DNA of 64,000 nt from JAJFJD01 sp965228695 (GCA_965228695.1 CBDDIB010000002.1:186001-250000), one strand, 5' to 3'; counted from the stretch's first letter, positions 24,727 to 33,473 are shown. A program made the numbers and translations. The notes: generated by a model from the sequence alone, not told the origin.

Positions 24727-25323
24727 GTGAAACTGCACTACAGTCCGACCTCGCCCTATGTCCGAAAAGTCATGGTCGTCGCCCACGAAAAAGGTCTTGT
24801 GGACCAGATCGAAACCGTCGCCAACAGTCCCTGGGACGAAAACGACCTGTCGAAGGACAACCCGATCCGGAAGATTCCGACGCTGGTGACCAACGACGGC
24901 ATGGCGCTTTTCGATTCGCGGGTCATTTGCGAATATCTCGACGATCTCGGTAACGGCGATGCCTTGTTCCCGAATGGCGGCGAGCGCTGGAGCGTGCTGC
25001 GCAAGGCGGCCATGGGCGATGGAATCATGGATGCCGGCGTGTCGATCTCCATCGAGAACCGGCGCGACAAGGAGCATTGGTCGGATTGGCATGTCGGACG
25101 GCAAAAGGAAAAGATCAACCAGACGCTGGACGCCCTCGAAACCGAGGCGGCAGCCCTCAACGGACCGGTCGACATCGGCAGGGTCACGGTCGGCTGCGCG
25201 CTCGGCTATATCACGTTCCGGGGATTCGTCGGCGATTGGACCGAGGGCCGGCCGGCGCTGACGGCCTGGTATGAAGGTTTCTCGGCACGGCCGTCGATGA
25301 AGGCGACCGAACACAAGGAATAG
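24727..25323 (+). CDS. glutathione S-transferase family protein
   Basis: This 198-residue protein has an N-terminal thioredoxin fold (MKLHYSPTSPYVRKVMVVAH), the cis-Pro glutathione site NPIRKIPTLV and LFDSRVICEYLDDL, and a helical C-terminal domain. Ser or Thr of SPTSP is the likely thiol-activating residue. The start is GTG. A detoxification or isomerase role is probable, but the substrate is unknown. The next gene (DUF985 cupin) follows after 21 bases. Confidence 0.9.
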   Translation: MKLHYSPTSPYVRKVMVVAHEKGLVDQIETVANSPWDENDLSKDNPIRKIPTLVTNDGMALFDSRVICEYLDDLGNGDALFPNGGERWSVLRKAAMGDGIMDAGVSISIENRRDKEHWSDWHVGRQKEKINQTLDALETEAAALNGPVDIGRVTVGCALGYITFRGFVGDWTEGRPALTAWYEGFSARPSMKATEHKE

Positions 25324-25344
25324 GCCGCCGCAACGGATCGTCCC

Positions 25345-25782
25345 ATGACCGAGGTTTCGGCCCAACAATTGATCGACCAGCTCAATCTGGCGCGCCATCC
25401 CGAAGGCGGCTGGTTCGTCGAGACTTACCGTCACGCGCCCGGCGACGGCGCACGCGGCGCCTGCACGGCGATCTACTATCTGTTGCAGGCCGGCGAAGAG
25501 TCGGCCTGGCACCGGGTAACCGATGCCGACGAGCTCTGGCATTGGTACGCGGGCGCACCGTTGACCCTGGAGATTGCCGCACCCGATAGCGGCCAATCGG
25601 AGAGTCACACGCTCGGCCCCGCGGTGACGAACGGCCAGCGGCCGCAAATCCTCGTCCCCGCCAACGCGTGGCAGAGCGCGCGCAGTCAGGGCGACTGGAC
25701 GCTGGTTGGCTGCACCGTGGCGCCCGCCTTCGACTTCGCCGCGTTCGAGATGGCCCCCGACGGCTGGTCGCCGGGCTCTTAG
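25345..25782 (+). CDS. cupin domain (DUF985) protein
   Basis: This 145-residue protein shows the DUF985 cupin pattern: HPEGGWFVETYRH, the internal IYYLLQAGEESAWHRVTDADELWHWYAG and GWTLVGCTVAP-type C-terminus (here DWTLVGCTVAPAFDFAAFE). The fold is a small beta barrel, probably metal-binding through His residues, and its function is unestablished. It probably shares a transcript with the GST gene and converges with the HAD hydrolase gene. Confidence 0.85.
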   Translation: MTEVSAQQLIDQLNLARHPEGGWFVETYRHAPGDGARGACTAIYYLLQAGEESAWHRVTDADELWHWYAGAPLTLEIAAPDSGQSESHTLGPAVTNGQRPQILVPANAWQSARSQGDWTLVGCTVAPAFDFAAFEMAPDGWSPGS

Positions 25783-25787
25783 CCGGG

Positions 25788-26450
25788 CTAAAGCGCCGCC
25801 AGCATTTCCGGCAGACGCGACAGGTCGTCGAAGGTGGCGGCGGCGCCGATATCGCGCAAAACGTCCTCATGTCCCGGCTGAATGTGGCTCGCCCCGGCGA
25901 AGCCGAACACGGTCATCCCCGCCGCCACGGCGCCGGTGACGCCCAGGATGCTGTCCTCGACCACGACACACCGTGCTGGGTCGTAGTCCATCGTGCGGGC
26001 CGCGTGCAGGAAAAGATCGGGCGCCGGTTTGCCTTCCGCCACGTCGGCGGCGCTGAACAAAGCATGATCCGCAAAATGATGCCGCATCCCCGTTGCGTCC
26101 AGCGCCACGCGGATCCAAGTATGGTTGCTGTTGGATGCGATACACCGGGGATGGGTGAACCCGTCGAGCAATGCGGGCGCGCCGCGAACCGCCTGAATTT
26201 CAGGGACCATCCGTTCGTGAGCCTGCTGATGCAGCATGTCCTCGAACCGGTCCGGCAGCAGTCTGCCCCAATCCTGCTCGACCGTTTCACGCACGCGCCG
26301 CATCTTCATGCCGGTGAACCGCGCGTGACTTTCGTCCGGCGTGACCGGATAACCGAGTTCCGTCAAGACGAAGGACAGCACCTGGTTCGACAACACTTCG
26401 CTATCGACCAGGACCCCATCGAAATCGAATATCACCAGCGGTTGGCTCAC
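25788..26450 (-). CDS. HAD-superfamily hydrolase, phosphoglycolate phosphatase/beta-PGM-like
   Basis: This 220-residue protein begins FDFDGVLVDSEVLSNQVL (motif I DxD, nucleophile and acid-base Asp). A helical cap follows, then motif II near CIASNSNHTW, a Lys in motif III (VAEGKPAPDLFLHAAR) and motif IV VVVEDSILGVTGAVAAGM. It is a phosphatase or phosphomutase of small sugars or acids; specificity cannot be read. The start overlaps the stop of the EamA transporter gene by ATGA. Confidence 0.88.
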   Translation of the reverse strand: MSQPLVIFDFDGVLVDSEVLSNQVLSFVLTELGYPVTPDESHARFTGMKMRRVRETVEQDWGRLLPDRFEDMLHQQAHERMVPEIQAVRGAPALLDGFTHPRCIASNSNHTWIRVALDATGMRHHFADHALFSAADVAEGKPAPDLFLHAARTMDYDPARCVVVEDSILGVTGAVAAGMTVFGFAGASHIQPGHEDVLRDIGAAATFDDLSRLPEMLAAL

Positions 26451-27340
26451 GACGGTTTTCCTTTGGATGAGGGAAACAGAAGGTCACGGGCGGCCAGCAC
26501 CGCGCCCCCGACGATCGCGAGACAGGCGACGGCCACGACCCAGGACGCTTCCGCCTTGCCGAACGCGATCAGCAGAAGGGTCGAAATCAACGGCGCACCG
26601 TAGGACGCAACGCCGAGGATACGAATATCGCCGTGTTTTACCCCGCGATCCCAGGCAAAGAAAGCGGCGCCGACGGGCCCCAGGCCCAGGCCCAGCACGG
26701 CGAGCCATTCTCCCGGCGTCTGCGGCCAGACGGTCTGCTCGAAGGCGACGTGACAGATCGCGCCAAGCACCGCCGACGCGGCGCAGAACCAGGCGACCGT
26801 ACCGGTCGGGATCTCCTGGAACCGGCGGCTGAGCACCGAGTAGCCGGACCACGTCAGCGCGCAGGCCATCGCCGCGGCGTAGCCGACCGCGAACTCGCCG
26901 CGGAACGCGATCGCGCCGCCGCCGGTCACCAGCAACACGCATCCCGCCAGCCCGATGAACGCGCCGGCGAGATGCCACCACCGCAGCCGGTTGCCCGGCA
27001 GCAACGCGGAAAACAGGACGATCAACAACGGCCACAAATAGGCGATCAGGCTCGCCTCGACCGCCGGAGCATTCCGCAACGCCATGAAATAGAAGAAGTG
27101 GTAGCCGAACAGCCCGCCGACCCCGACCAGCCACACCGCCGGCACGCGCGGCAGGTACCGGCGCGGATCCTCGCCGCCGACGATCCACTTCACCGCCCCC
27201 AACAGGGCGGCCAGCGCGAAGCACAAGGCAGCGAGTTGGAAGGGCGGCACCGATCCGGACCACGTGGTCAGCAGCGCCAGCGCCCCCCACATCAGGATCG
27301 CGGTGCCGCCGACGAGGGTATCGCGGCCCTGTGCGGTCAC
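26447..27340 (-). CDS. EamA/DMT family transporter
   Basis: This transporter of about 297 residues has ten hydrophobic helices in two EamA repeats (NAPAVEASLIAYLWPLLIVL in the first; GLGPVGAAFFAWDRGVKHGD in the second). Close families export amino acids, aromatic compounds or drugs. The GTG at 27340 overlaps the NUDIX stop as GTGA. An in-frame extension to 27469 runs through the NUDIX gene and is unlikely. Middle gene of a three-gene operon. Confidence 0.85.
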   Translation of the reverse strand: MTAQGRDTLVGGTAILMWGALALLTTWSGSVPPFQLAALCFALAALLGAVKWIVGGEDPRRYLPRVPAVWLVGVGGLFGYHFFYFMALRNAPAVEASLIAYLWPLLIVLFSALLPGNRLRWWHLAGAFIGLAGCVLLVTGGGAIAFRGEFAVGYAAAMACALTWSGYSVLSRRFQEIPTGTVAWFCAASAVLGAICHVAFEQTVWPQTPGEWLAVLGLGLGPVGAAFFAWDRGVKHGDIRILGVASYGAPLISTLLLIAFGKAEASWVVAVACLAIVGGAVLAARDLLFPSSKGKPS

Positions 27341-27762
27341 CGTTGCGCTGCCGACATCTCGATGATGCGGATCGTCTCCGCCCACAATTCGTACCGGCCG
27401 AGATCGTCCGGGCGAACCCAGCGGACACCCGCGGCATCGCTGCCGGCAACCGCGGTGCCGTCCCGCCACTCGGCGGTGAAATCGACCAGCGTGTAGTGAA
27501 ACTGCACCTTGCCGTCGTCATCATGGGTCAGCGAGTCGACCACATCGATGAGATGGGTGATGTCCACATCCAGATTGGTCTCTTCCTTGATTTCGCGCAG
27601 CGCCGCTTCGCGGACGGTCTCGCCGATTTTCTGCCGGCCGCCGGGCAGGCTCCAACTACCGTAGCGGGGCGGCTTGCCGCGCTGGATCAACAGAAGCTCG
27701 TCGCCGCGCCACACCACCACGCCGACGCCGACGAAGGGCCTGTCCGGATATTCTCTCGACAT
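27337..27762 (-). CDS. NUDIX hydrolase
   Basis: This protein of about 141 residues has the Nudix box GGRQKIGETVREAALREIKE followed by ETNL, matching G-x5-E-x7-REUxEExGU. It hydrolyses a nucleoside diphosphate linked to another moiety. The N-terminus (VGVGVVVWRGDELLLIQRG) resembles ADP-ribose pyrophosphatase and MutT-like enzymes. The frame reaches 27789; ATG 27762, preceded by AGAGGAA, is preferred. First gene of the NUDIX-EamA-HAD operon. Confidence 0.9.
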   Translation of the reverse strand: MSREYPDRPFVGVGVVVWRGDELLLIQRGKPPRYGSWSLPGGRQKIGETVREAALREIKEETNLDVDITHLIDVVDSLTHDDDGKVQFHYTLVDFTAEWRDGTAVAGSDAAGVRWVRPDDLGRYELWAETIRIIEMSAAQR

Positions 27763-27920
27763 TGACCTGTTCCTCTTGCGACGCGTCATCCTTTACACGC
27801 CGTGCCGTCCAACCACAACGCCGCGCGCGAATCTTTGCGATGCGCCCGCAATCGAGTACCGTGCCGGGGCGCGCCCACCATCGCCGATCCATCGCAACGA
27901 CCATCGAATCGGACTGTGAC

Positions 27921-28940
27921 ATGAAATACCGCCTGCTTGGAAACTCGGGTCTTAAGGTCTCGGAACTGTGCCTCGGCACGATGACGTTCGGCGACCGGAC
28001 GGACCTGCGCAGCGCGCGCAAGATCACCGACGCCGCGCGGGCTGCGGGCGTCAACTTCATCGACACCGCAGACGGCTATGCGGGCGGCCGGTCGGAAACC
28101 ATGGTCGGCACGCTGCTAGAGGACGACCGCGCCGACTGGATCGTCGCGACCAAGGTCGGGTCGAGCCACGGCAAGCCGGCTCGGCACAAAGGACTCTCCC
28201 GCAAGTGGATGATGCAGGCGATCGACGAGAGCCTGCAACGGCTCAAGACCGATCACGTCGACATCTACTATATGCATCATGTGGACTGGAAAACGCCGCT
28301 CGAAGAGAGCGTCGCGGCGATGGGCGATATCATCGCCTCGGGAAAAGCGCGCTATTGGGGATTTTCGAACCATCGCGCCTGGCAGATATCCGAATTGGTT
28401 CGCCTGTGCGATGCCACCGGCACGCCCCGGCCGGTAATCTGTCAGCCGTATTACAATGCGATGAACCGGATGCCGGAGAACGACATCCTGCCGGCCTGCG
28501 ATTATTACGGGATCGGCGTCGTGCCCTTCTCACCGCTCGCCCGCGGCGTGCTGACCGGCAAATACGCGCCCGGAAAGGCACCAGCGAAGGACAGCCGAGC
28601 CGGGCGCAAGGATACGCGCATGATGCAGACCGAGTTTCGCAAGGAATCGCTGGTCGCCGCGCAAAAGATCCAGAAGCATGCGAAAAAACGCGGCGGCGAC
28701 GCGATCGCCTTCGCCGTCCAATGGGTTTTGAACAATGCGGTGATCACGGGCGTGATTGCCGGGCCGCGCACCCTCGCGCAATGGAAGAGTTATCTGGCGG
28801 CGCTGGACTACGACTTCACTGCCGAGGACGAAGCGTTTCTCGAATCGCTCGTCGCACCGGGGCATCCGTCGAGCCCCGGCTATTTCGACCCGAGGTATCC
28901 CCCGGCCGGCCGGCAACCGCGCATCGGCGCCGGCCCGTAG
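27921..28940 (+). CDS. aldo/keto reductase
   Basis: This 339-residue TIM-barrel oxidoreductase begins MKYRLLGNSGLKVSELCLGT. It contains the catalytic Asp/Tyr region NFIDTADGYAGG, Lys in IVATKVGSS and His in YYMHHVDWKTPLEES, with the NADPH-binding C-terminal VITGVIAGPRTLAQWKSY. It resembles the YajO/TAS subfamily. The substrate is unknown. The frame is open from 27762, but the ATG at 27921 starts the conserved fold. It is divergent from the NUDIX gene. Confidence 0.9.
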   Translation: MKYRLLGNSGLKVSELCLGTMTFGDRTDLRSARKITDAARAAGVNFIDTADGYAGGRSETMVGTLLEDDRADWIVATKVGSSHGKPARHKGLSRKWMMQAIDESLQRLKTDHVDIYYMHHVDWKTPLEESVAAMGDIIASGKARYWGFSNHRAWQISELVRLCDATGTPRPVICQPYYNAMNRMPENDILPACDYYGIGVVPFSPLARGVLTGKYAPGKAPAKDSRAGRKDTRMMQTEFRKESLVAAQKIQKHAKKRGGDAIAFAVQWVLNNAVITGVIAGPRTLAQWKSYLAALDYDFTAEDEAFLESLVAPGHPSSPGYFDPRYPPAGRQPRIGAGP

Positions 28941-28958
28941 GCCAGCCACACCTGCAGA

Positions 28959-29684
28959 CTAGGTGAAGTATTGGCCGCCGTTGGCGGTCAGGGTCGATCC
29001 CGTCACGAATCCCGCGTCATCCGACGCCAGAAAGACGACACAGCGCGCGACTTCTTCCGGCTCGCCCAACCGGCCAACCGGAATCTGCGGAATAATCTTT
29101 TCGTTCAAGACGTCCGCGGGCACGGCGCGCACCATCTCGGTCCCGATGTAACCCGGGGCCACACAGTTTACGGTGACGCCCTTTGCGGCGCATTCCTGAG
29201 CCAACGCCTTGGTGAAGCCGATCATACCGGCCTTGGCCGCGGAATAGTTGGTCTGTCCGAACTGGCCTTTTTGCGCGTTGATCGACGAGATATTGATGAT
29301 CCGCCCGAAGCCGCGTTCGCGCATGCCCTCATAGACGTTACGGGTCACATTGAAAACGCTATCGAGATTGGTCGTGATTACCTGCCGCCACTTCTCCGGC
29401 GTCATTCTGTGAAAGGTCGCGTCGCGGGTAATGCCCGCGTTGTTGACGAGGATGTCGACGGGGCCGACCTCCGACACGATCTTTTCCGTCGCGGCCGAGC
29501 AGGCATCGAAATCGCCGACGTCGAACTTGAAAACCGCGATTCCCGTGCGATCGTGAAATTCCTTGGCGGCCTCGTCGTTGCCCGCATAATTCGCCGCGAC
29601 AGTGCAACCCGCGTCTTTCAACGCGATGGAGATCGCCTCGCCGATGCCGCGTGTCCCGCCGGTGACCAATGCCACTCGTTCCAT
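28959..29684 (-). CDS. phaB: acetoacetyl-CoA reductase
   Basis: This 241-residue short-chain dehydrogenase has GGTRGIG cofactor binding, NNAGITRDATFHRM (the PhaB hallmark), catalytic Ser in INISSINAQKGQFGQ and YSAAKAG. It reduces acetoacetyl-CoA to (R)-3-hydroxybutyryl-CoA with NADPH for polyhydroxybutyrate synthesis. It is downstream of phaA on the same strand, separated by 145 bases that contain a hairpin. Confidence 0.95.
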   Translation of the reverse strand: MERVALVTGGTRGIGEAISIALKDAGCTVAANYAGNDEAAKEFHDRTGIAVFKFDVGDFDACSAATEKIVSEVGPVDILVNNAGITRDATFHRMTPEKWRQVITTNLDSVFNVTRNVYEGMRERGFGRIINISSINAQKGQFGQTNYSAAKAGMIGFTKALAQECAAKGVTVNCVAPGYIGTEMVRAVPADVLNEKIIPQIPVGRLGEPEEVARCVVFLASDDAGFVTGSTLTANGGQYFT

Positions 29685-29780
29685 TACAGATACTCCCTAG
29701 TCTACTTTGCGTCGAAGTTACGCGTGCAGCCCGCGTTCATGCGCGTGTTATCGCCACACCATACCCTAAACGGTCACGGC

Positions 29781-29816
29781 GTACCGGGCTTTCGGCAATG
29801 ACCAGCCGCCCGGCAC
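29781..29816 (-). other. Intercistronic hairpin between phaA and phaB
   Basis: GTACCGGGC (29781-29789) pairs with GCCCGGCAC (29808-29816); on the minus-strand mRNA all nine pairs form with one G-U. There is no U-tract, so it is probably an mRNA-processing or attenuating element rather than a full terminator. Confidence 0.35.
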
Positions 29817-29829
29817 GCCGTCGATTCGG

Positions 29830-31005
29830 TTAATCGCGCTCCAAGCACATGGCGATGCCCATGCCGCCGCCGATGCACAAGGTCGCCAACCCCTTCTTGG
29901 CGTCGCGCCGTGCCATCTCGTACAGCAGCGTCGTGAGCACCCGCGTACCGGACGCACCGATCGGATGACCGAGCGCGATGGCGCCGCCATTCACGTTGAC
30001 CATCGACGTGTCCCAGCCGAGATCCTTGTTCACCGCGCAGGCCTGCGCCGCGAAGGCCTCGTTTGCTTCGACCAGGTCCAGATCGTCGGCCGTCCAGCCG
30101 GCCTTTTCCAGCGCCGCCCGGCTCGCCGGGATCGGTCCAGAGCCCATGATCGCGGGGTCGACACCGGCGGTCGCCCAAGACACGATCCGCGCCATCGGCG
30201 CAATGCCCCGGCGCTCGGCCTCTTCCGCGGTCATCAAGACCGTCGCGGCGGCACCGTCGTTGATGCCCGACGCGTTGCCGGCCGTCACCGTGCCGTCCTT
30301 CGCGAAAGCAGGGCGCAGCCCCGACAGTTTCTCCGCCGTCGTGCCCGGTTTCGGATGTTCATCGGTATCGATCACGATCTCGCCCTTGCGGGTCTTGATC
30401 GTCACCGGAACGATCTCGTCCTTGAACGTACCGGCTTCCATGGCGGCCGCGGCCTTGGCCTGGCTGTTCGCCGCGAATTCGTCCTGTTCTTCGCGGGTGA
30501 TCTGCCACTTCTCGGCGACATTCTCGGCCGTGTTGCCCATGTGATAGCCGTTGAAGGCGTCCCACAGGCCGTCCTTGATCATGGTATCGACGAATTTCAG
30601 GTCACCCATCTTTTGACCGTCGCGCAAATGCGCGCAGTGAGGCGCCTGGCTCATGCTCTCCTGGCCACCCGCGACGACGATTTTCGCATCGCCCAACTGG
30701 ATCGCCTGCATACCGAGCGCCACGGTCCGCAAACCGGAGCCGCAAAGCTGATTTACCTGATACGCGGTTTTTTCGACGGGGATGCCCGCATCGACGGCCG
30801 CTTGACGCGCCGGGTTCTGCCCGGTGCCCGCGGTCAAAATCTGTCCCAGCACCGCCTCGTCGACGTCGCCGCCCTCGACTTTCGCCCGCGCCATCGCTTC
30901 GCGCATGGCGGCCGCGCCCAGATAAGATGCAGGGACGGAGCTCAAACCGCCGCCGAACGCGCCTACCGGCGTCCGCACTGCACTCGCAATAACAACATTT
31001 GTCAT
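29830..31005 (-). CDS. phaA: acetyl-CoA acetyltransferase (beta-ketothiolase)
   Basis: This 391-residue thiolase condenses two acetyl-CoA to acetoacetyl-CoA. The acyl-carrying Cys is in NQLCGSGLRTVALGMQ, with the catalytic His in GHPIGASGTRVL and the second Cys in CIGGGMGIAMCLE. It feeds phaB, so the unit supplies the PHB monomer. Upstream lies a 23-base palindrome that could be its operator. Length and ends match biosynthetic thiolases. Confidence 0.96.
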   Translation of the reverse strand: MTNVVIASAVRTPVGAFGGGLSSVPASYLGAAAMREAMARAKVEGGDVDEAVLGQILTAGTGQNPARQAAVDAGIPVEKTAYQVNQLCGSGLRTVALGMQAIQLGDAKIVVAGGQESMSQAPHCAHLRDGQKMGDLKFVDTMIKDGLWDAFNGYHMGNTAENVAEKWQITREEQDEFAANSQAKAAAAMEAGTFKDEIVPVTIKTRKGEIVIDTDEHPKPGTTAEKLSGLRPAFAKDGTVTAGNASGINDGAAATVLMTAEEAERRGIAPMARIVSWATAGVDPAIMGSGPIPASRAALEKAGWTADDLDLVEANEAFAAQACAVNKDLGWDTSMVNVNGGAIALGHPIGASGTRVLTTLLYEMARRDAKKGLATLCIGGGMGIAMCLERD

Positions 31006-31073
31006 GGATTGATTCTCCCTATCGCCATCGCTGTGGCCAACAATTCCGGTGCAGCCGACTCCTTCAACTTCGA

Positions 31074-31096
31074 TTTATGCTGCACTGCACAATAAA
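31074..31096. promoter_or_regulatory. Palindrome upstream of phaA, candidate PhaR operator
   Basis: A perfectly symmetrical arrangement is seen: TTTAT, two bases, TGCA, a central C at 31085, TGCA, two bases, ATAAA. It lies 69 bases upstream of phaA and contains the TGC-rich core expected for PhaR sites in alphaproteobacteria (known for the family). The assignment to PhaR is inference. Confidence 0.55.
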
Positions 31097-31184
31097 TGGC
31101 ACTATACGCGTCCGCTGTCGCATCAACAACCCGCATTCTGGCCATTCTGCGCGCATTGCCGCTGTTCGGCAACGTAGACTTTCT

Positions 31185-32288
31185 TTATGACAATTGTACC
31201 AGCCAATCGGAAATTTCGGGCCAAAGCTGATGCTCGATTCCGTGGCTGACCATCATGCCAATATGGCCGGCATCGACGCGCACCGTCCGCACATCCGGCA
31301 AAGCGTCGCCGAGCGCCAGGGCCGACGCCGCCGGAACGATGCGGTCTTCCGCCGGAATCACCGCAAACACCGGGCAGGTCACCGCGGCAGGGTCGACCAC
31401 CGCGTCGTCCACGCGCCATGTGCCGGCGGCCGGGGCATTCGCGCCATACCATCCGCCAAGGCATTCACGCGCAACCGGGGCCGCCAATGGCACGCCGTCA
31501 TTGACCCAATCCTCGAGCACGACGAAATCCCGCGCCTTGTCGGACTCCGGGTTGAGCGCGGCAAAGGCGCTGAACTTGCGTTCCGCCAAAACCGGGTCGA
31601 GACCGGCGAACAGCATCTGCAGAATGTCGACCGGCAGTTCGCCGAGTGCGGCAAGAATGCCTTCCGCCGCGGCGGCAACGCCCGCCACACCGACGGCCTG
31701 CGCCGGACGGTCGGCATGAAAGTCCCATGGGGTGGCCAGCAGCACCAATCCGGCAATTGCGTCGGGATCCCGGTGCGCCAGGGCAAGCGCCAGCAACCCG
31801 CCCATGCAGTATCCCAAGACGGCGGGCCGCGCGCCGGAAAGGTCGGCGACCGCGCTCAGCGCGGTTTCCAGGCGGCGGACATACTCGGTGAGGCCGAATT
31901 GCCGTTCGGCATCACCGGGTGCGTCCCAATCCAGGAGAAACGGCCACAGTCCTTGGCCCGCCATCGAACGGGCGAAGCTGCGATCTTCGTAGAGGTCGAG
32001 GATATAGGCCCGGTTCACCAGAGACGGCACGAGCAGGACCGGTACGCCGCCGTTGCCCGCGCCGTAGTCGTACAGCCGCGTGGTTCCGGCGGTCCAAACA
32101 GCCGGTGGCGTTTCCACATGCCGACGATGCGGATGGCTGCGATAACGTTCGATGCCATCGAGGAACGCGCCGAAACGTTGCCGGGCGGCGGCGTCCACCG
32201 CCGCGGCGAAGGCGTCAGGATTTACGTTTTCGAGATTTTTTTGCAGCGGTTTTGCCGCTGCCGTCAGCGCCGGACTCCATTGCATCAA
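31185..32288 (-). CDS. phaC: class III-type PHA synthase catalytic subunit
   Basis: This protein of about 367 residues has the size of class III PhaC. The lipase-like box is GYCMGG with catalytic C160; the Asp is in IPAEDRIVP and the His in VDAGHIGMM. The N-terminal VPSLVNRAYILDLYE stretch is typical. It polymerises 3-hydroxyacyl-CoA on granules. The frame is open to 32426, but GAGG sits 9 bases before the ATG at 32288. This start lies 74 bases inside the upstream phaE-like gene, suggesting coupled expression of two subunits. Confidence 0.88.
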   Translation of the reverse strand: MMQWSPALTAAAKPLQKNLENVNPDAFAAAVDAAARQRFGAFLDGIERYRSHPHRRHVETPPAVWTAGTTRLYDYGAGNGGVPVLLVPSLVNRAYILDLYEDRSFARSMAGQGLWPFLLDWDAPGDAERQFGLTEYVRRLETALSAVADLSGARPAVLGYCMGGLLALALAHRDPDAIAGLVLLATPWDFHADRPAQAVGVAGVAAAAEGILAALGELPVDILQMLFAGLDPVLAERKFSAFAALNPESDKARDFVVLEDWVNDGVPLAAPVARECLGGWYGANAPAAGTWRVDDAVVDPAAVTCPVFAVIPAEDRIVPAASALALGDALPDVRTVRVDAGHIGMMVSHGIEHQLWPEISDWLVQLS

Positions 32289-32685
32289 GCCGTTCCTCAA
32301 GAACGGCAAGGCGGCGTTTGAGGTCGTGTAGGTCGTCGCCGCCGCCATCAGGTGCAGCGCCAGCGGCCGCGGCCCCACCCGGGGTTTGCGCGGCATTTTG
32401 CAGGAATTGGGCGAAGACACTGTCAAAAGGGTTGGCTCCCCCGCTTTCGGCTTGGGGCGGCATCATACCAAGCCCGGTCAGCCACGCCATCGGGTTGGGC
32501 GGCAGCGGCGGCAACCCGCCGGCCGCGCCGGTTTTGCCGCCGGCGGCCGCCGCGCCGGACATGGTCTCGAATAGGCGGCTGACGGACGCAACCGTTTCCG
32601 GGTCGGCCGCCATGACACGCAACTGTTCCTGCCACAGGTCCAAATAGCGTTTCGCCAAGTCCTCTAGGTCGGGCGTATCGGCCAT
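32215..32685 (-). CDS. short PhaE-like PHA synthase partner (putative)
   Basis: This 156-residue protein sits directly upstream of and overlapping phaC, where class III systems carry phaE. It has an N-terminal helix (DLAKRYLDLWQEQLRVMAAD), a Gly/Ala/Pro-rich centre with NPMAWLTGLG, a C-terminal coiled coil (LKRRLAVLEERLDAM) and a Lys/Arg-rich tail. It is far shorter than the ~360-residue PhaE of purple sulfur bacteria. Identity as PhaE rests mainly on position and coiled coil; it could be another granule-associated factor. Confidence 0.55.
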   Translation of the reverse strand: MADTPDLEDLAKRYLDLWQEQLRVMAADPETVASVSRLFETMSGAAAAGGKTGAAGGLPPLPPNPMAWLTGLGMMPPQAESGGANPFDSVFAQFLQNAAQTPGGAAAAGAAPDGGGDDLHDLKRRLAVLEERLDAMESGADGSGKTAAKKSRKRKS

Positions 32686-32790
32686 TCGGTCACTATAGGA
32701 TCAGAAATCACGCTTTTCCAGCATCGCCGTCGGCTCTTCGCACTGCAAAATTGGTAATGCCAAATTAACGGATATTCTTATAACTTTCGC

Positions 32791-32807
32791 TATCGTGCGC
32801 TGCGATA
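32791..32807. promoter_or_regulatory. Dyad in the phaE-like/phaR intergenic region
   Basis: TATCG (32791-32795) and CGATA (32803-32807) flank TGCGCTG, giving a TGC-rich dyad like the site upstream of phaA. It lies about 58 bases before the phaR start and could mediate PhaR autoregulation. Confidence 0.35.
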
Positions 32808-32864
32808 TATTCTAGGGAATATGCCGAATCGCCGAAGCGCACGAGGCAACACGGGAAGACACCC

Positions 32865-33473
32865 ATGGCTGGCAAAAACAGCGACGACACCGCAACGGTC
32901 ACGATCAAGAAATACGCGAACCGGCGTCTGTACAACACGGCGACGAGCAGCTACGTCACGCTCGACCATCTCTGCCAGATGGTGAAGGACGGGGTGGAAT
33001 TCGTCGTGGTCGATGCGAAATCGGGCGAAGATATCACGCGATCGGTCCTGACCCAGATTATCGTCGAGGAAGAAGGCAAGGGCGACAACCTGCTGCCGAT
33101 CAGCTTCCTGCGGCAGATCATCAGCTTCTACGGTGACAACATGCAGCGGATGCTGCTGCCGAGCTACCTTGAGCATTCGATGAAAATGTTCTCGGAAAAC
33201 CAGGAGCGCATGCAGAGCTATATGCAGGATGCGATGGGCGGCATGGGCGGGATGTTCCCCTTCAGCTCGCTTGAGGAGATGGGCAAACAGAACATGGCCA
33301 TCTTCGAACAGGCGATGAAGATGTTCTCGCCGATGGGCGCGGAGCAAGGATCGGCACCCGGGTCCAGGGAGCCGGACACACCGTCTTCGGAGGAAGACAC
33401 CGTCGCCGACCTGCAGGAAAAGCTCAACGCCCTGCAGCAGCAGCTCAACAGTATGGCGAAAAAATCAGGCTAG
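32865..33473 (+). CDS. phaR: polyhydroxyalkanoate synthesis repressor PhaR
   Basis: This 202-residue protein has the PhaR DNA-binding N-terminus (TIKKYANRRLYNTATSSYVT), PHB accumulation domain (DITRSVLTQIIVEEEG and LLPISFLRQIISFYGDNMQ) and a C-terminal Met-rich then coiled-coil segment ending NALQQQLNSMAKKSG. PhaR binds free PHA and represses phasin and pha genes until polymer is present. It is divergent from the phaC operon and ends 4 bases from the convergent EAL protein. Confidence 0.95.
   Translation: MAGKNSDDTATVTIKKYANRRLYNTATSSYVTLDHLCQMVKDGVEFVVVDAKSGEDITRSVLTQIIVEEEGKGDNLLPISFLRQIISFYGDNMQRMLLPSYLEHSMKMFSENQERMQSYMQDAMGGMGGMFPFSSLEEMGKQNMAIFEQAMKMFSPMGAEQGSAPGSREPDTPSSEEDTVADLQEKLNALQQQLNSMAKKSG

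Noticed and set aside
27762..27920. N-terminal extension of the aldo/keto reductase frame
   Set aside because: The conserved fold begins at the ATG at 27921, and the extension overlaps the divergent NUDIX start region.
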